DNA of 64,000 nucleotides, taken from NCBI GenBank assembly GCA_030374805.1, contig JARGSG010000059.1:62001-126000 (forward strand), written 5' to 3'. Both the position numbers and the translations under genes were made by a program. The notes under the pieces were generated by a model, which ran no database searches, was not told the origin of the DNA, and worked only from the letters and a program-made list of their open reading frames with translations. Origin of the DNA: Gracilaria gracilis (lineage: Eukaryota > Rhodophyta > Florideophyceae > Gracilariales > Gracilariaceae). Shown here in pieces: positions 41,864-52,481 of the stretch (the first letter of the stretch is position 1; each line of letters starts with the position of its first letter).

Positions 41864-43107
41864 CTATCCCACTTGGGCATTATCCAGAGTTGGGGGTAAT
41901 GCGGACCGGGTTCTTCGGTGATAGGCGATGATCTTGGACCTCGGGAGGTGCTCAATTGGCTCCCAAGTGTCCTGCTCTGGGGGATAGCCGTACCAACGGA
42001 CGCGATATATTACTTTCCCGTCCTGAGCAACACCGTGCTTCACGATACGATAGACCACGAAATCCTGTGGGTACACCCCGACGTCTTCCGTTCCTTTGGT
42101 TGTTCCCGACATTGAGCTTTGCTTCTCTACGTAACCCGAGCGGGTACACGCAAGTAACAACGGGTTTCCGGCTTCGGTGAGGTGGGGGTGTCCCGTTGAC
42201 GAGAGCGCTAACCGTCCCGACGGGGAATGGCTAACTTCCGTTTCCGGCTGCCAATCTCCACGAAAGTGGCTTCTGGTGAAAGCTCTTCACTTCCGAAGTC
42301 CGGTGAACTAACCCCTTTTTCCAGCGGGCATCGACTTTAACTACGACGACGTTCCTGATCGAGGCAAAGTTGCTCCTCGACGCGGGAGAGCCGTTGCGAC
42401 GGAGATGCTGCTTTTGAACACTCCCTGTGCATGGTGGCCGATTGGACGGGCCACGGCGCTGTATTGCGTCGCATGCGCGCGCACTTGACGAGTGCCGACC
42501 AATCAAAACAGTTGCACTACTCCACGGGGCAGGGTGCTAGCCAATCCGGTGGCGTTGCACACTGAGTAGGGATTTCCGTGCACGGCGCTGTTCTACTGAA
42601 GGCTTCTGGGCCACACGACGCTCTTGAGAGGGCTTCTCCGATGCTTTTCATAAACTTCCCTTTCTGAACCAGGCTCTACGACCTTATCCACAAGGATCCT
42701 CCCCCTCCCCATACCTACTGTGGGCACTTCCCATGGGGCTAATCGCTGCGCTGACCCATTGACGGGTCTGGGGAAACCGTCTTTTCGGTACGTCTTGCCT
42801 TCTGCGCCTCTTCCGAGCGAGGCGTAGAAGTAGCCAACAACTTGGACGCTTGCCCACGAGGGTTCTCATCACTAACAGTGGTCTTCCCCGCAGGGGTATC
42901 TTCGTCCTCATTACTGACATTCGCCTCGACCGAGGATCCCACATGCGTGTGCGTTACCGGCGATATTCCCGATCTGGGCTCCTGTAACTTTGAGAGCTCA
43001 AGCACGTTAGCCAATCCAGCAGATGCCGGAGCAGCCTGAACGCGATTACATGAGTCCTCTCTCTCCTTAGGGTGCGATGCGGCAGCTGATATTACCGTAG
43101 CCGGGGG
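41864..43107 (-). pseudogene. gypsy-1 integrase C-terminal extension with chromodomain
   Basis: The last part carries a clear chromodomain (VVYRIVKHG, VIYRVRWYGYPPEQDTWEP, EHLPRSKII), with its aromatic-cage residues kept (Tyr, Trp, Trp). This places gypsy-1 in the chromovirus-like branch of Ty3/gypsy, whose integrase chromodomain can direct insertion to marked chromatin. Between it and the integrase lie acidic, Ser/Thr-rich linker frames (43014-42739 and others) broken by stops, so the C-terminus is no longer joined to integrase. Confidence 0.8.
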
Positions 43108-44823
43108 TCAAACTCGAGTTGAGTGCGTAGGTGTAGCGCGAGATGGGCTATCCTTGACTAGCTCTGATACCTCAAGTAGGTCCGATGAACCCCTTTCTTG
43201 GTGCGGGAGGATCGACGGGCGGTTCGCGCTGTCCCCGTTTGATTCCGTTCCTTCCTGTGTTGCAGGTACTCCAGTTCCGGTTTCCGGTATCGTTACCAAT
43301 TCTTGGAGTGGGCTCGGTGCCCTGTAGACGCGATCGCGTGATATCCGTTCGTGTTGGTTATTAATTACCAGCACGACGGTGTCTCCATACATGAAAATAA
43401 CCTTGTACGGTCCGTCCGCAATCGGCGATAACTTGTGGCGGCGTTCGTTCTCCGGGTTGTAATACTCGTTAGGAAGGAACACATAATCTCCTACCTGTAA
43501 GTTAGGTAACGGTCTTTGAATTCGGCTATCAAAGTTGCGCTTGTAGGCTAGCTGAGCCCTGTCCATAGAGGCACGTGCTGCAGGTACCAGCTTGGTGAGC
43601 CATTTCTTCCACGCATCGCGGTACAAGCCCCGTGACGGGAACGTATCCAGAGTTGGCTGCGCCTCGATGGCTATAGGAGGTGGTCTCCTCGACAGTACCA
43701 GTTCAAATGGTGAAAGTCCTGTTACCCGATGAACCTGAGTGTTGTACGCATACGTGATAGCGTCCGTGAACTGATCCCACGTCTTGGGATGATCTGCCAC
43801 ATAGGATCTCAAAGCACCAAGGATGGTTCGATTAAATCTCTCTACTTGTCCATTCGCTTGCGGATGATAAGTGGTAGTGAATAAATTCCTAATATCCAGG
43901 ATCCTACACACATCTTGGAAGAACTTCGAGGTCAATTGAGAGCCGTTATCGGAAAGTAATTGTACCGGTGGGCCATACACAAAGACCCAATGGGTAACAA
44001 ACGCTTGAGCCACAGCCGCTGCTGTTATCCGTTTGAGCGGCACTGTTCTAACCACTTTAGAGAACCTGTCGGTGATGACCAGTAGGTACCGGTTCCCCCG
44101 AGAGGTCTTAATCAATTCTCCAAGAATGTCAATGGCGACGAACTCCAGCCGTGCCCGTGCGGGAAACAACGTTAACTCCTTCGAGTACTTTCTTAATTTG
44201 ACGTCATTCTTGGCACAAGCCTGACAGGAGCGGCGGACTGCGTAACAGTCGAACGCCATTGCGGGCCAATATAAGTCCATTCTTAAGGCGAGATAAAGCT
44301 TCCTTCCTCCCGGGTGGGCTCCCAACTTCACATAGTGAGACAAGTGCAGTACGCGACTCTGTAAGGAGTGAGGTACCACCATTTGTGGGTTGGTTTCAAC
44401 AGTTCGCACCAAGTAGCCTTGGTCATTCACCTGGAAAGGTATCCTATACCCACCGTTCAGACGGGCCCTAACCTGTATACAAAAGGGATCCATCTGCTGT
44501 TCCCGTATCATCTCCTCGGGCGAGATCGGTACAAATGACCCGGTATCCGATTCTACAGTCTGTGTGGCGAGAATATCGTCACACACATCATCTGATAGGA
44601 TTTCTGTCTTCCCCTCATCGAGGTCACCAACCATAAAGCATGGTATCTCTTCCGTGTCCTCGGTGGGTTCAGCGTCTGCTGCAGTGCCCAAACGGGATAG
44701 ACCGTCTGCCTGCAAGTTCAAGGAGCCTTTCTTGTACACTACTTCAAAGTCAAATTCCGAGAGTCGGAGTCTCTATCTCATCAGTTGACCCCACGGTTCG
44801 GTAATTTTCATGAGCCAGCGTAG
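43108..44823 (-). pseudogene. gypsy-1 pol: end of RNase H and integrase
   Basis: A 543-codon frame (44739-43108) plus the RNase H end upstream of it. RNase H/linker words: CLRWLMKI, MR-stop-RLRLSEFDFEV (Trp replaced by a TAG stop), YKKGSLNLQADGLSRL. Integrase HHCC: H in LSHYVKLGAHPGG, C in SCQACAK. Catalytic D (FVAIDILGEL), D (LLSDNGSQL) and E (NGQVERFNRTIL) are all present. A GPY/F-like C-terminal module (ADGPYKVIFM) follows. The frame joins 56041-56345 once gypsy-2 and one copy of GCAAG are removed. Confidence 0.9.
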
Positions 44824-44828
44824 GCAAG
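44824..44828. repeat. gypsy-2 left target-site duplication
   Basis: GCAAG, repeated exactly at 56036-56040. Confidence 0.92.
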
Positions 44829-45376
44829 TGTAGTATAGTGGGCCCGGGTTGGGGCTCTGTATATCCGATTGGCCATTCACGTACGGAGGGGTAGTGCATG
44901 GTTGGCCGGTGCAGTGGCACCGCCACGTGTACAAGTTGGTGATCGAGTGCCGAACGGGTTGGCCGAACGTACAAGTTGGCCACGTGTACGGACTTGGTAG
45001 CGACAGTGCAAATTAGACCGATCGTACAGTAGTTAGTAATGGGGCCCAGACCCGATATTTAGTTGTAGCTCGGATCTCCCGATGCCCCAATCGTAAACGA
45101 CAAGCATCTTCTGCCGAACGTCTTCTTCGCTAGTTTTCACTAACGATAGACCGCACGGCTACTCCTTTATTGGGTTTCTCAGACCGTTCGTACCCTTCCG
45201 CACGTTCCTGTACGTGCCGGGTGATACCAATCGTCCACTCTCCCCTCGACCGCCCGGTGCTTCCGCCCCTTCTCTCCGCTCGGATTCATTACAGTCACAA
45301 GACTGTACGCTACCGCCGCTTCCGTCTCGTCTCAAGACTGCTTCGGACGCTCTCCCTTTCTGTGCATTATACCACA
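44829..45376 (+). repeat. gypsy-2 5' LTR
   Basis: 548 bp, TGTAGTATAG...TATACCACA. It differs from the 3' LTR at about 13 positions by my count (about 2.4%). It contains several CCGNNCGG-type words (for example CCGAACGG near 44952 and CCGCACGG near 45150), so the motif extends into non-coding DNA. Confidence 0.95.
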
Positions 45377-45377
45377 T

Positions 45378-45395
45378 TGGTCTCCCGAGTTCGAA
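45378..45395 (+). promoter_or_regulatory. gypsy-2 primer binding site
   Basis: TGGTCTCCCGAGTTCGAA starts two bases after the LTR. It would pair with the 3' end of a tRNA (…CCA plus acceptor and T arm). I cannot say which tRNA. This differs from the half-tRNA sites of the copia elements. Confidence 0.75.
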
Positions 45396-45452
45396 GTGGA
45401 ATTCGAGACCGTACGGAACAGCAGAACCGATCGTGGAACCGATACGTACAGT

Positions 45453-47654
45453 ATGAGTCATCGTCCGCACGGAGAAATGGGTGAAGGGTCTTTGGTCGAA
45501 AAAGACACCGCAAAGTCTGTACCGGTCGCAATTCGCGACGCTTCAGATGCCGCTTCGGTAGGCCGCCGAAGCACCCGAAGCAACGCGACGGCCTACGTGA
45601 CGCCGTCAGAGGAACCCGAACGGATGATCTGCGACGGGTCCGCACGTAACAGGTCAAAGTCCGCACGGAACGAGGACGAGGCAACTGCCCTCGCCCCTTT
45701 TCCCGGAACGGAGAAGACGCCGCGGGGTGAAGCTGGCCCCGCGCCGCGACTTCTTACCGAACGGACTACCGCACGGGAACTCTGGGCAGGGATCGCTTCC
45801 TACGCCCTGCAGAGTCTCCGAACGGAAATTGAGGTCCACGTCCCCATGGCAGTGGAGACGTACCTCAAGGACCGAATCCCGGTGCTTCTGCACGAGGATA
45901 TTCCACCGATCGTACACGATAGGATCAGGAATATTCTGAACACAGACCGTTCGGAACCTGCTACGTCAGCTCTGAACAGTACACTGGCCGCACTGGTAGC
46001 TCAGCTACCGACCCACCCACCCAAATCTTTTATTGACCGTACGGACAATGCACCCACTAGCGGCGAGAGGCGACACCGACCAGAACTGAAGAAGGGCCCA
46101 ACGAGGGGTCCGACCGGAGTGTACCTCCCGCCAGTCAACCCGCAGGACGATCCGAACGGAAGCTCAGGAGATTCCTCCGACGAGAGGAGGAATCGCCGCC
46201 GCAGAGGCGGTAGACCGAGCGGAAGTTCCGATTCGGATGACGCGCCTCGTAAACGGAAAGACCGTCGCCGCCAGAGAAGGCGAAGATCAGCCGGAACGGA
46301 CTCGGACTCTTCGGAGTCATCGTCGGATGACGACCGCAAGGATTCGGAAGTCGACCGACACTCCCGCAGCCCTCGACGGAGGGGGAAGTACGATCGGTAT
46401 CGTTCCCGTTTGGACAGGTTGATGGTAAAACGCATCAGGCCCTTGAACGAGAAGTTCGCCAAAGTGGTGGACTACCGTACGTACAGGTTGCTCAGGAGGA
46501 GCCAGACGTACAATTCGCGGGTGGCGCGCAAGATTGCGCGCTACCAAAAGAAATTGAATGTCCAGATGAAGGGTCATTCCTTTTCCGGGACGGATCCGAT
46601 ATCGGTGCTCAATTTCTTACAGCGGTTTAAAACCGCTTGCAACCACAACAAACTCACTGAGGGGGCAGCCCTCTGGTGTTCCCAGTTTTACCTGACCGGA
46701 CCGGCGCACGCTCTGGTTCAGTCTCGGCTCGAAGGTGAGTCTGGCGCTGTCGACCGTACTCGGGATGAGTCTCTCCATACGTACGAAGAAGTAGTCAACT
46801 TTCTGTTGACCACGTACGCAACGGATGAGATCATTGCCGACGCGGCCGCAGAGGTCACCCTCTACCGCCAAGCGTCAGGCATGTCCGAAACGGAATTCGC
46901 CCAGAAGCTCTGGACGAAAGCCCTCCGTTGCGGAAATGTCTTTACCGATCCGAATTTGAAGGGGATCTTCGTCGAAGGTCTCCTTGCCGCCATACGGTCA
47001 AAGGTGAGGAATCACCTCACCTCGCATCCCAATATCGGATACGATGCACTCGCCCGTTACGCGGAATCGTAGGGAGACACCCATCGTGCCTAACGTAGAC
47101 AGTCCGTTCGGGTCGATACTCAAAAGCCAACCGTTTGGAAAGAGTCCTCTCGTACCGCCCGGAAGGTTCACAGTATCGATACCTCGTCGGAATTGATCTA
47201 TTCCGTATCGGATGAAGACGAGGAACATGTTCTCGCGGTATCCCGCGCGTCTTCCATGCCCTCGCCTCCCACTACGCCCTCGGCTTCAACGCCGGCTCAG
47301 TCCGTTCGGTCTTATCCCAGTCCTGCCAGCTCTAGGGTACAGCAACCCCAGTGGCAGGCACCAGTTAGACCGTGTCGGATTTGCCTTTCGCGGGAGCCCA
47401 ACTGCTGTCAGTTGCTCCCCCCGGACCTAAAGGAGAAGCTGCTGGCCATACTGGAGGCTAATTATCAGCAACGCCGCGAGGAAGGCTATTACAGTGCCTA
47501 CCAGACCGGACGGAAAACTGATACCCTGAAGGACAATGTAGGATATCGCCAGGGCGGACAGCCTCGCCAGACGTACTCACCAAGACCGACACAGGCCGTC
47601 ATGCTGGTTGAGGAGCCTGCTCCCCACCAGGAAAACGATCAGGAGGAAGCGTAG
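45453..47654 (+). pseudogene. gypsy-2 Gag
   Basis: The first ATG in frame is at 45453. Residues about 1-190: acidic/Ala-rich. About 240-325: a striking Arg/Ser/Asp-rich stretch (RRNRRRRGGRPSGSSDSDD, SSESSSDDD, RHSRSPRRRGK) like an SR-protein tail. From about 360: the Gag capsid-like core shared with gypsy-3 (SFSGTDPISVLNFLQRFKTA, EGAALWCSQFYL, VVNFLLTTYATDEII, AEVTLYRQ). In-frame stops lie at 47070-47072 and near 47092; the same frame then carries a degenerate zinc knuckle (CRICLSREPNCCQ, the His of CCHC replaced) and ends at 47654. Gag forms the particle. Confidence 0.88.
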
Positions 47655-47806
47655 AGGCATCGCCTCCTCCACAGAGGCCTAGCCTCGCCCCGTCAGCTAC
47701 AGACCGAACGGACCCCATCCGAGGGGAGTTCCCTGTCCTGACATGTGACCTGACGGATACGGACATTGAAACCGAAACGGTCCTCTTTTCTAGCGCGAAC
47801 TACAAG

Positions 47807-48223
47807 GTGCACGTGTCGGTTGGCCTCAACACGGCACTGATGTATCCGTTAACGGGAGTTCTTGATACCGGAGCCGGACCCTGTCTGGTTCACGAACGCC
47901 ATCTCCCTCCGAATTGGCGCTCGAAACTCCGACCGGACGTAAGACCCCGAATTACGGACGCGTCGAAGAACCGAATTGACGTTGTGGGAGTTCTTCCCCT
48001 TATGGTCCGAATCGGTGACCTCAATGTACGAGTACAGTTCTTGGTGGTTTCTAACCTCTCCACCAGCGTACTACTCGGTACTTCTTTTATTGACAAGTAC
48101 GTCTTGGCAATACTACCACCGAAACGGACAATACTCTTACGACACTCCAAACCGGTGTCTATACAGTCTTCCGCCTACGGACCAAAGGCACCTTCCGCGC
48201 CGGAACCAGAACCCGAACGGTAA
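47807..48223 (+). CDS. gypsy-2 aspartic protease
   Basis: 138 codons with the active-site motif LDTGAGPC, a flap-like central part and the closing motif LLGTSFIDKY. Retroviral-type protease that cleaves Gag-Pol as a dimer. It is separated from both Gag and RT by stops. Confidence 0.85.
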   Translation: MHVSVGLNTALMYPLTGVLDTGAGPCLVHERHLPPNWRSKLRPDVRPRITDASKNRIDVVGVLPLMVRIGDLNVRVQFLVVSNLSTSVLLGTSFIDKYVLAILPPKRTILLRHSKPVSIQSSAYGPKAPSAPEPEPER

Positions 48224-48271
48224 ACTCCCTCTAATAAGATACACGTTGCCTGTCCGGTTGTTCTACCCCCA

Positions 48272-50078
48272 ATGTCGGAAACGAACGTCTTGGTAACCAC
48301 CAAAACGTCCGGCTTGGTCTTTCTACGGTCTCACCACCGAACGGGATCAACGCTTGAACTCACACTCCTTGCGGGTGGAGTTATGGAGCTCCGACCGGAC
48401 GTACCCTTTCTCGTTCGCGTGGCGAACTTTTCTGACCGCTCGGTTCGACTACACAAGAACAACGTTATCGGACTTGCTCTTCCATCTCCTGTAGCGCTCA
48501 TAACTCCGAAACCATCGTCGCGGAGCGACGAGTCCAAGGAGGGGGAACACATTCCGATTTCGGGTAATAATTCCGAACGGGAATACAAGGATACCGAACA
48601 GGAGCAAGAAACCGTACGGAAAGATGAGAACGATTGGACCAGCAAGGTACAGATCAGTTCTGAGTATGTTACCGAACGGGACAAAGTCATTGAGCTACTT
48701 CGACCGTTTGCGGACATGTGTGACGGCCATCTCGGAACGATTGCGGCAGCAAAACACCGCATCCATCTGGAACCAGGCTCGAAGCCCATTTTCCAAATGC
48801 CGTACCGTGCCGGACCCACTCGGAGAGAACTCGAACGTAAGGAGGTGACAAAGCAGCTCGCTGCTGGTGTCATACAACCGTCATCGGCAGAATGGGCCAG
48901 CCCGGTCGTATTCGCGCTCAAGAAAGACGGAAGCCTTCGCTTCTGCGTCGACTACCGCCGTTTGAACGCTACGACCGTACGGGAGACATACCCACTACCC
49001 CGAATGGACGAGTGCATCGACTCTCTTGGAGATGCACAAATCTTCTCCACTTTGGACGCCAACAGTGGTTATTGGCAGACCGAAATGGATGAAGCCGACC
49101 GGGACAAAACGACGTTCACGTCGCACATGGGACTGTACCGCTATCGGAGAATGCCGTTCGGACTCAAGAATGCACCGGCTACTTTCCAGCGTGCTCTAGA
49201 CATCATCTTATCACGGGTGAAGTGGCAGTACGCACTGGTGTATCTTGATGACGTAATCATCTATTCCCGGACGGTTGAAGAGCATTATGACCATGTGCGG
49301 ACCATACTGCATATGCTCCGTTCGGCTGGTGTTACTCTCCGACTGGACAAGTGCTACTTTTTCAGTGACACAGTGGACTATCTAGGCCACGTAATCCGAC
49401 CGGGAAAGCTTCAAGTGTCTCTCAAGACACAGAATGCTATCAAGCAGGCTAAACCGCCTACGACCCAGACGGAGCTCCGATCGTTCTTGGGGCTCTGTAA
49501 CGTTTTCCGTCGGTTTGTCGCAAACTTCGCCCGAATTGCGGCTCCATTGAACCGCAAGTTGGAAAAGGGACAACCCACGAAGTTTGAGACATTGACCGAT
49601 ACGGAATACGAAGACTTTGACGAATTACGTCGGAGACTGATACGCCCGCCATTCTGGCCATACCCCGTCAAGGGTACCCGTACGTTCTGGATACAGACGC
49701 ATGCGACCGGCAGGTAGGATGCACCCTGCTACAGAAGCAACCGGACGGAGGCTTAGTACCGATCGGTTACTGGAGCCGCTCTCTATCCAAGACCGAACGG
49801 CAATACTCGACCATCGAACGGGAATGCCTTGCGGTCGTCTGGGCCAAACTGCACCTCCGTCCGTACCTGGAAGATCAGAGGTTCACTGTTCGAACGGACC
49901 ACCACTCCTTGAGGTGGATATTGAACCTTGCGGACGCGTCAGGACGATTGGCCAGGTGGCGGTTCCGTCTAATGGAGTATGACTTCGATGTCGTCCACCG
50001 TCCGGGTATCAAGCACCAAGCGGCTGATGCCCTTTCTCGGATTCGGACGGATGGCGAAGACGATGCCCCATTGGACTA
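48272..50078 (+). pseudogene. gypsy-2 reverse transcriptase and RNase H
   Basis: RT is open from 48272 to 49650: SPVVFALKKDGSLRFCVDYR, RMDECIDSLGDAQIFSTLD, RMPFGLKNAPATFQRALD and the catalytic YLDD (49241-49252) in ALVYLDDVIIYSRT. A one-base loss near 49650 shifts the frame; the next frame continues through RNase H (VLDTDACDRQVGC, IGYWSRSLS, ECLAVVWAKLHLRPYL, VRTDHHSLRWIL, GRLARWRFRLMEYDF, ADALSRI) to a TAA at about 50078. The catalytic RT residues are intact. Confidence 0.93.
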
Positions 50079-50091
50079 AGAGGTCCCCTGC

Positions 50092-51809
50092 TTGCTAGTG
50101 AATGACCGTACGGACGATGGCTACTTTATCACCAAGATTACCGTTAACGGTGATGAGTACAGCGACGTCTGCGTATACTGGCCAACACCCGAACGGAAAT
50201 CTGCTGGTATCCCCGAGGTGCTCGCTGTCACCTCGGAGGAAACCCATATCGTTCCGGTCACGGTCGAAGAGCTGGTACGAGCTCAAGCAGATGACCCTTT
50301 CTGTGAGTCCATACGGAAAGACACCGGCAACGGTGTCACTCTGTTCGAAATTGACCGAAACGGACTTATCGTGCGCAAAGCCCCACTAGACGGCGCCATC
50401 CAGGAGGTCGTACCTGCATCACTGCAGGCACGCGTCCTCTACTTGGCACACTACCCCCGTCTCGTTGGCCATCCGGGCTCCACTCGGATGTATGAAAGTC
50501 TCCGTCGAGACTTTTACTGGCCACATATGGCCAACGATGCATTCAGAACCGTACGGGACTATCGCACCTTCCCGGCGACGAAGGGAACACACTTCAAGTC
50601 GCAGAAGCTGCTGAAGCTGTTCCCCGCCGCCGGTCAGCTGGAATTCGTCGCATTGACATCGCCGGCCCATTCACGAAGTCCGTAAACGGTTACCAGTACA
50701 TACTGGTTATTACCGATCGGCTTATCAAGATAGCTCGCTCTATACCTCTGCGGTCAACCACAGCTCCTGTAGTGGCGAAGGCCTTCCTGGAGAACTGGGT
50801 TTATCCGTACGGAATACCAAACTACTTGCTAGCCGATAACGGAACTCAATTTGTCTCTAAGTTCTTTGAGACTGTATGTACCGCTTTGGGAACCAAACAC
50901 GTACTAACGACCGCGTACCATCCGCAAACAAATGGTCAGGCCGAACGGTTTAACAAAACACTCGTGTAGAGGTTACGCCACTACGTAGCGGACCATCAGA
51001 ACACTTGGCACGCGTATGTGCAACCTCTTACGTACGGTTACAACCTACAGATTTATCGATCTCTCGGTACCGCACCGTTCGACTTTGCGCTAACGCGTAA
51101 ACCCCCAAGCGTTCTGCTCGATTAGCCCAGTACGTCACTGGACCCAACGACGCCTACACAGCCCACTGCCGCTCGGTTAAAACGTTACACGCTCAAGCTC
51201 CTACAGGCCACGCTGCAGACCGCTCGGATAAAGTTGACCCGCGCCCAACAGCGCTATAAGGAAACCTTTGATAAATCCGTACCGTACACGCCGAGCTTCA
51301 CCCCTGGAGAAGAGGTGTTTGTTGACCGACCGGACTATAAGAACGCAGAGGAAAACCTTACGGATCAGGAACGTACGTATCGGAAACTCTTACCAAAGAC
51401 GGTTGGCCCGTTTAAGGTCGTATCCGCAACGGACGCCACTGTCACTCTGAACCAAGACGGTATTCACAACACCGTCAGTATTGACAGAGTCACAAAAGGC
51501 CCAACGACACGGCCAACAACCACACCGGTCACTTCCGAACGGACACGGGGCACAGGAGCTGCTGACCCTGAGGGACCGTATGCGGACGAACCAGTCGATG
51601 ACCAGCCCACTCCACCGCCCGGAACAGTCCCGAGCGTGGTGGAACGAGTCGTCGACCATCGCGACACCCAGAACGGACAGGAATACCGCGTACGATGGCA
51701 CGGGTACCGCACCGATCAGGATACCTTCGAACCGCCAGAACACATCCCCCAGCACTTTATCGCCCGCTATTGGCGTCGCCGAAACCCTTCGGTAACGGCG
51801 ACACCTTAA
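50092..51809 (+). pseudogene. gypsy-2 integrase with degenerate chromodomain
   Basis: HHCC finger: His pair kept (AHYPRLVGHPGS) but both Cys lost (DYRTF where DC..C is expected). A frameshift near 50655 precedes the core: ITDRLIKIAR, D in LLADNGTQF, E in NGQAERFNKTLV. Stops at 50968-50970 and near 51123 follow. The C-terminal frame 51234-51809 has LLPKTVGPFKVV (GPF module) and a chromodomain (VVERVVDHR, YRVRWHGYRTDQDTFEPPEHIP) in which one cage Trp is Phe. Integrase joins cDNA to the target. Confidence 0.9.
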
Positions 51810-52481
51810 GGAGGGGGAAAGGGGCGGATCCGAGATCCGAGATCGTACGTACTGGCTCGCAAGCGGTGAACCGTCACGGGACACCAAAAGGCGCCGCCAC
51901 CACGTTATCATTGGGCGGCAAACCGCCACCAACGTACGCTCATTGGTCAATTACTTTCCGATTTTTTACAAAACGCCGCCTTTTTCGACAACGGCACACG
52001 CACAACGACATGCTATCGGCCCACAGGTCATCACAAACAATCACAAGTTTACTTAGGAGAAAAGAAAGCTACGAGTACGCACGGTCAACTAAGTAGTCTT
52101 CTTCCAACCGGGCTTCGTAATACCACGCCCACGGGTACCTTACGGAGAGGTACCACGGCCCGCAGCAGAACCACCACGCGAACTCAAACCGGTCCTTGTC
52201 GACTGGAACGCCAAGGCGGTCCCAGGCCACGGCGAAGTGGCCACGACCTTCTTCTTCCCACCCGACTAATTGCCCGATTGGCTTGCGGGTGCGGGCGCCG
52301 GCTCTATGAGGTCCTCCTCAACCGTGACGGTCTCCGTTCCCTCCTGGTCTCCACTCGGAGACGGCATGGGAACATCCTGGACCGCAGGGGTTACCTCCTC
52401 TTGCGGAGTCTCCCCTTCGGGAGCCGCGTTCGTACCGCTCGGCCCTGCACCGTCACCGGACTGGCCTTCACCTTCAGGCTC
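51810..52481. other. Spacer between convergent ORFs of gypsy-2
   Basis: About 670 bp without a recognised frame, between the end of integrase and the end of the antisense ORF. A GATCCGAGATCCGAGATC direct repeat lies near 51825. Confidence 0.4.
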
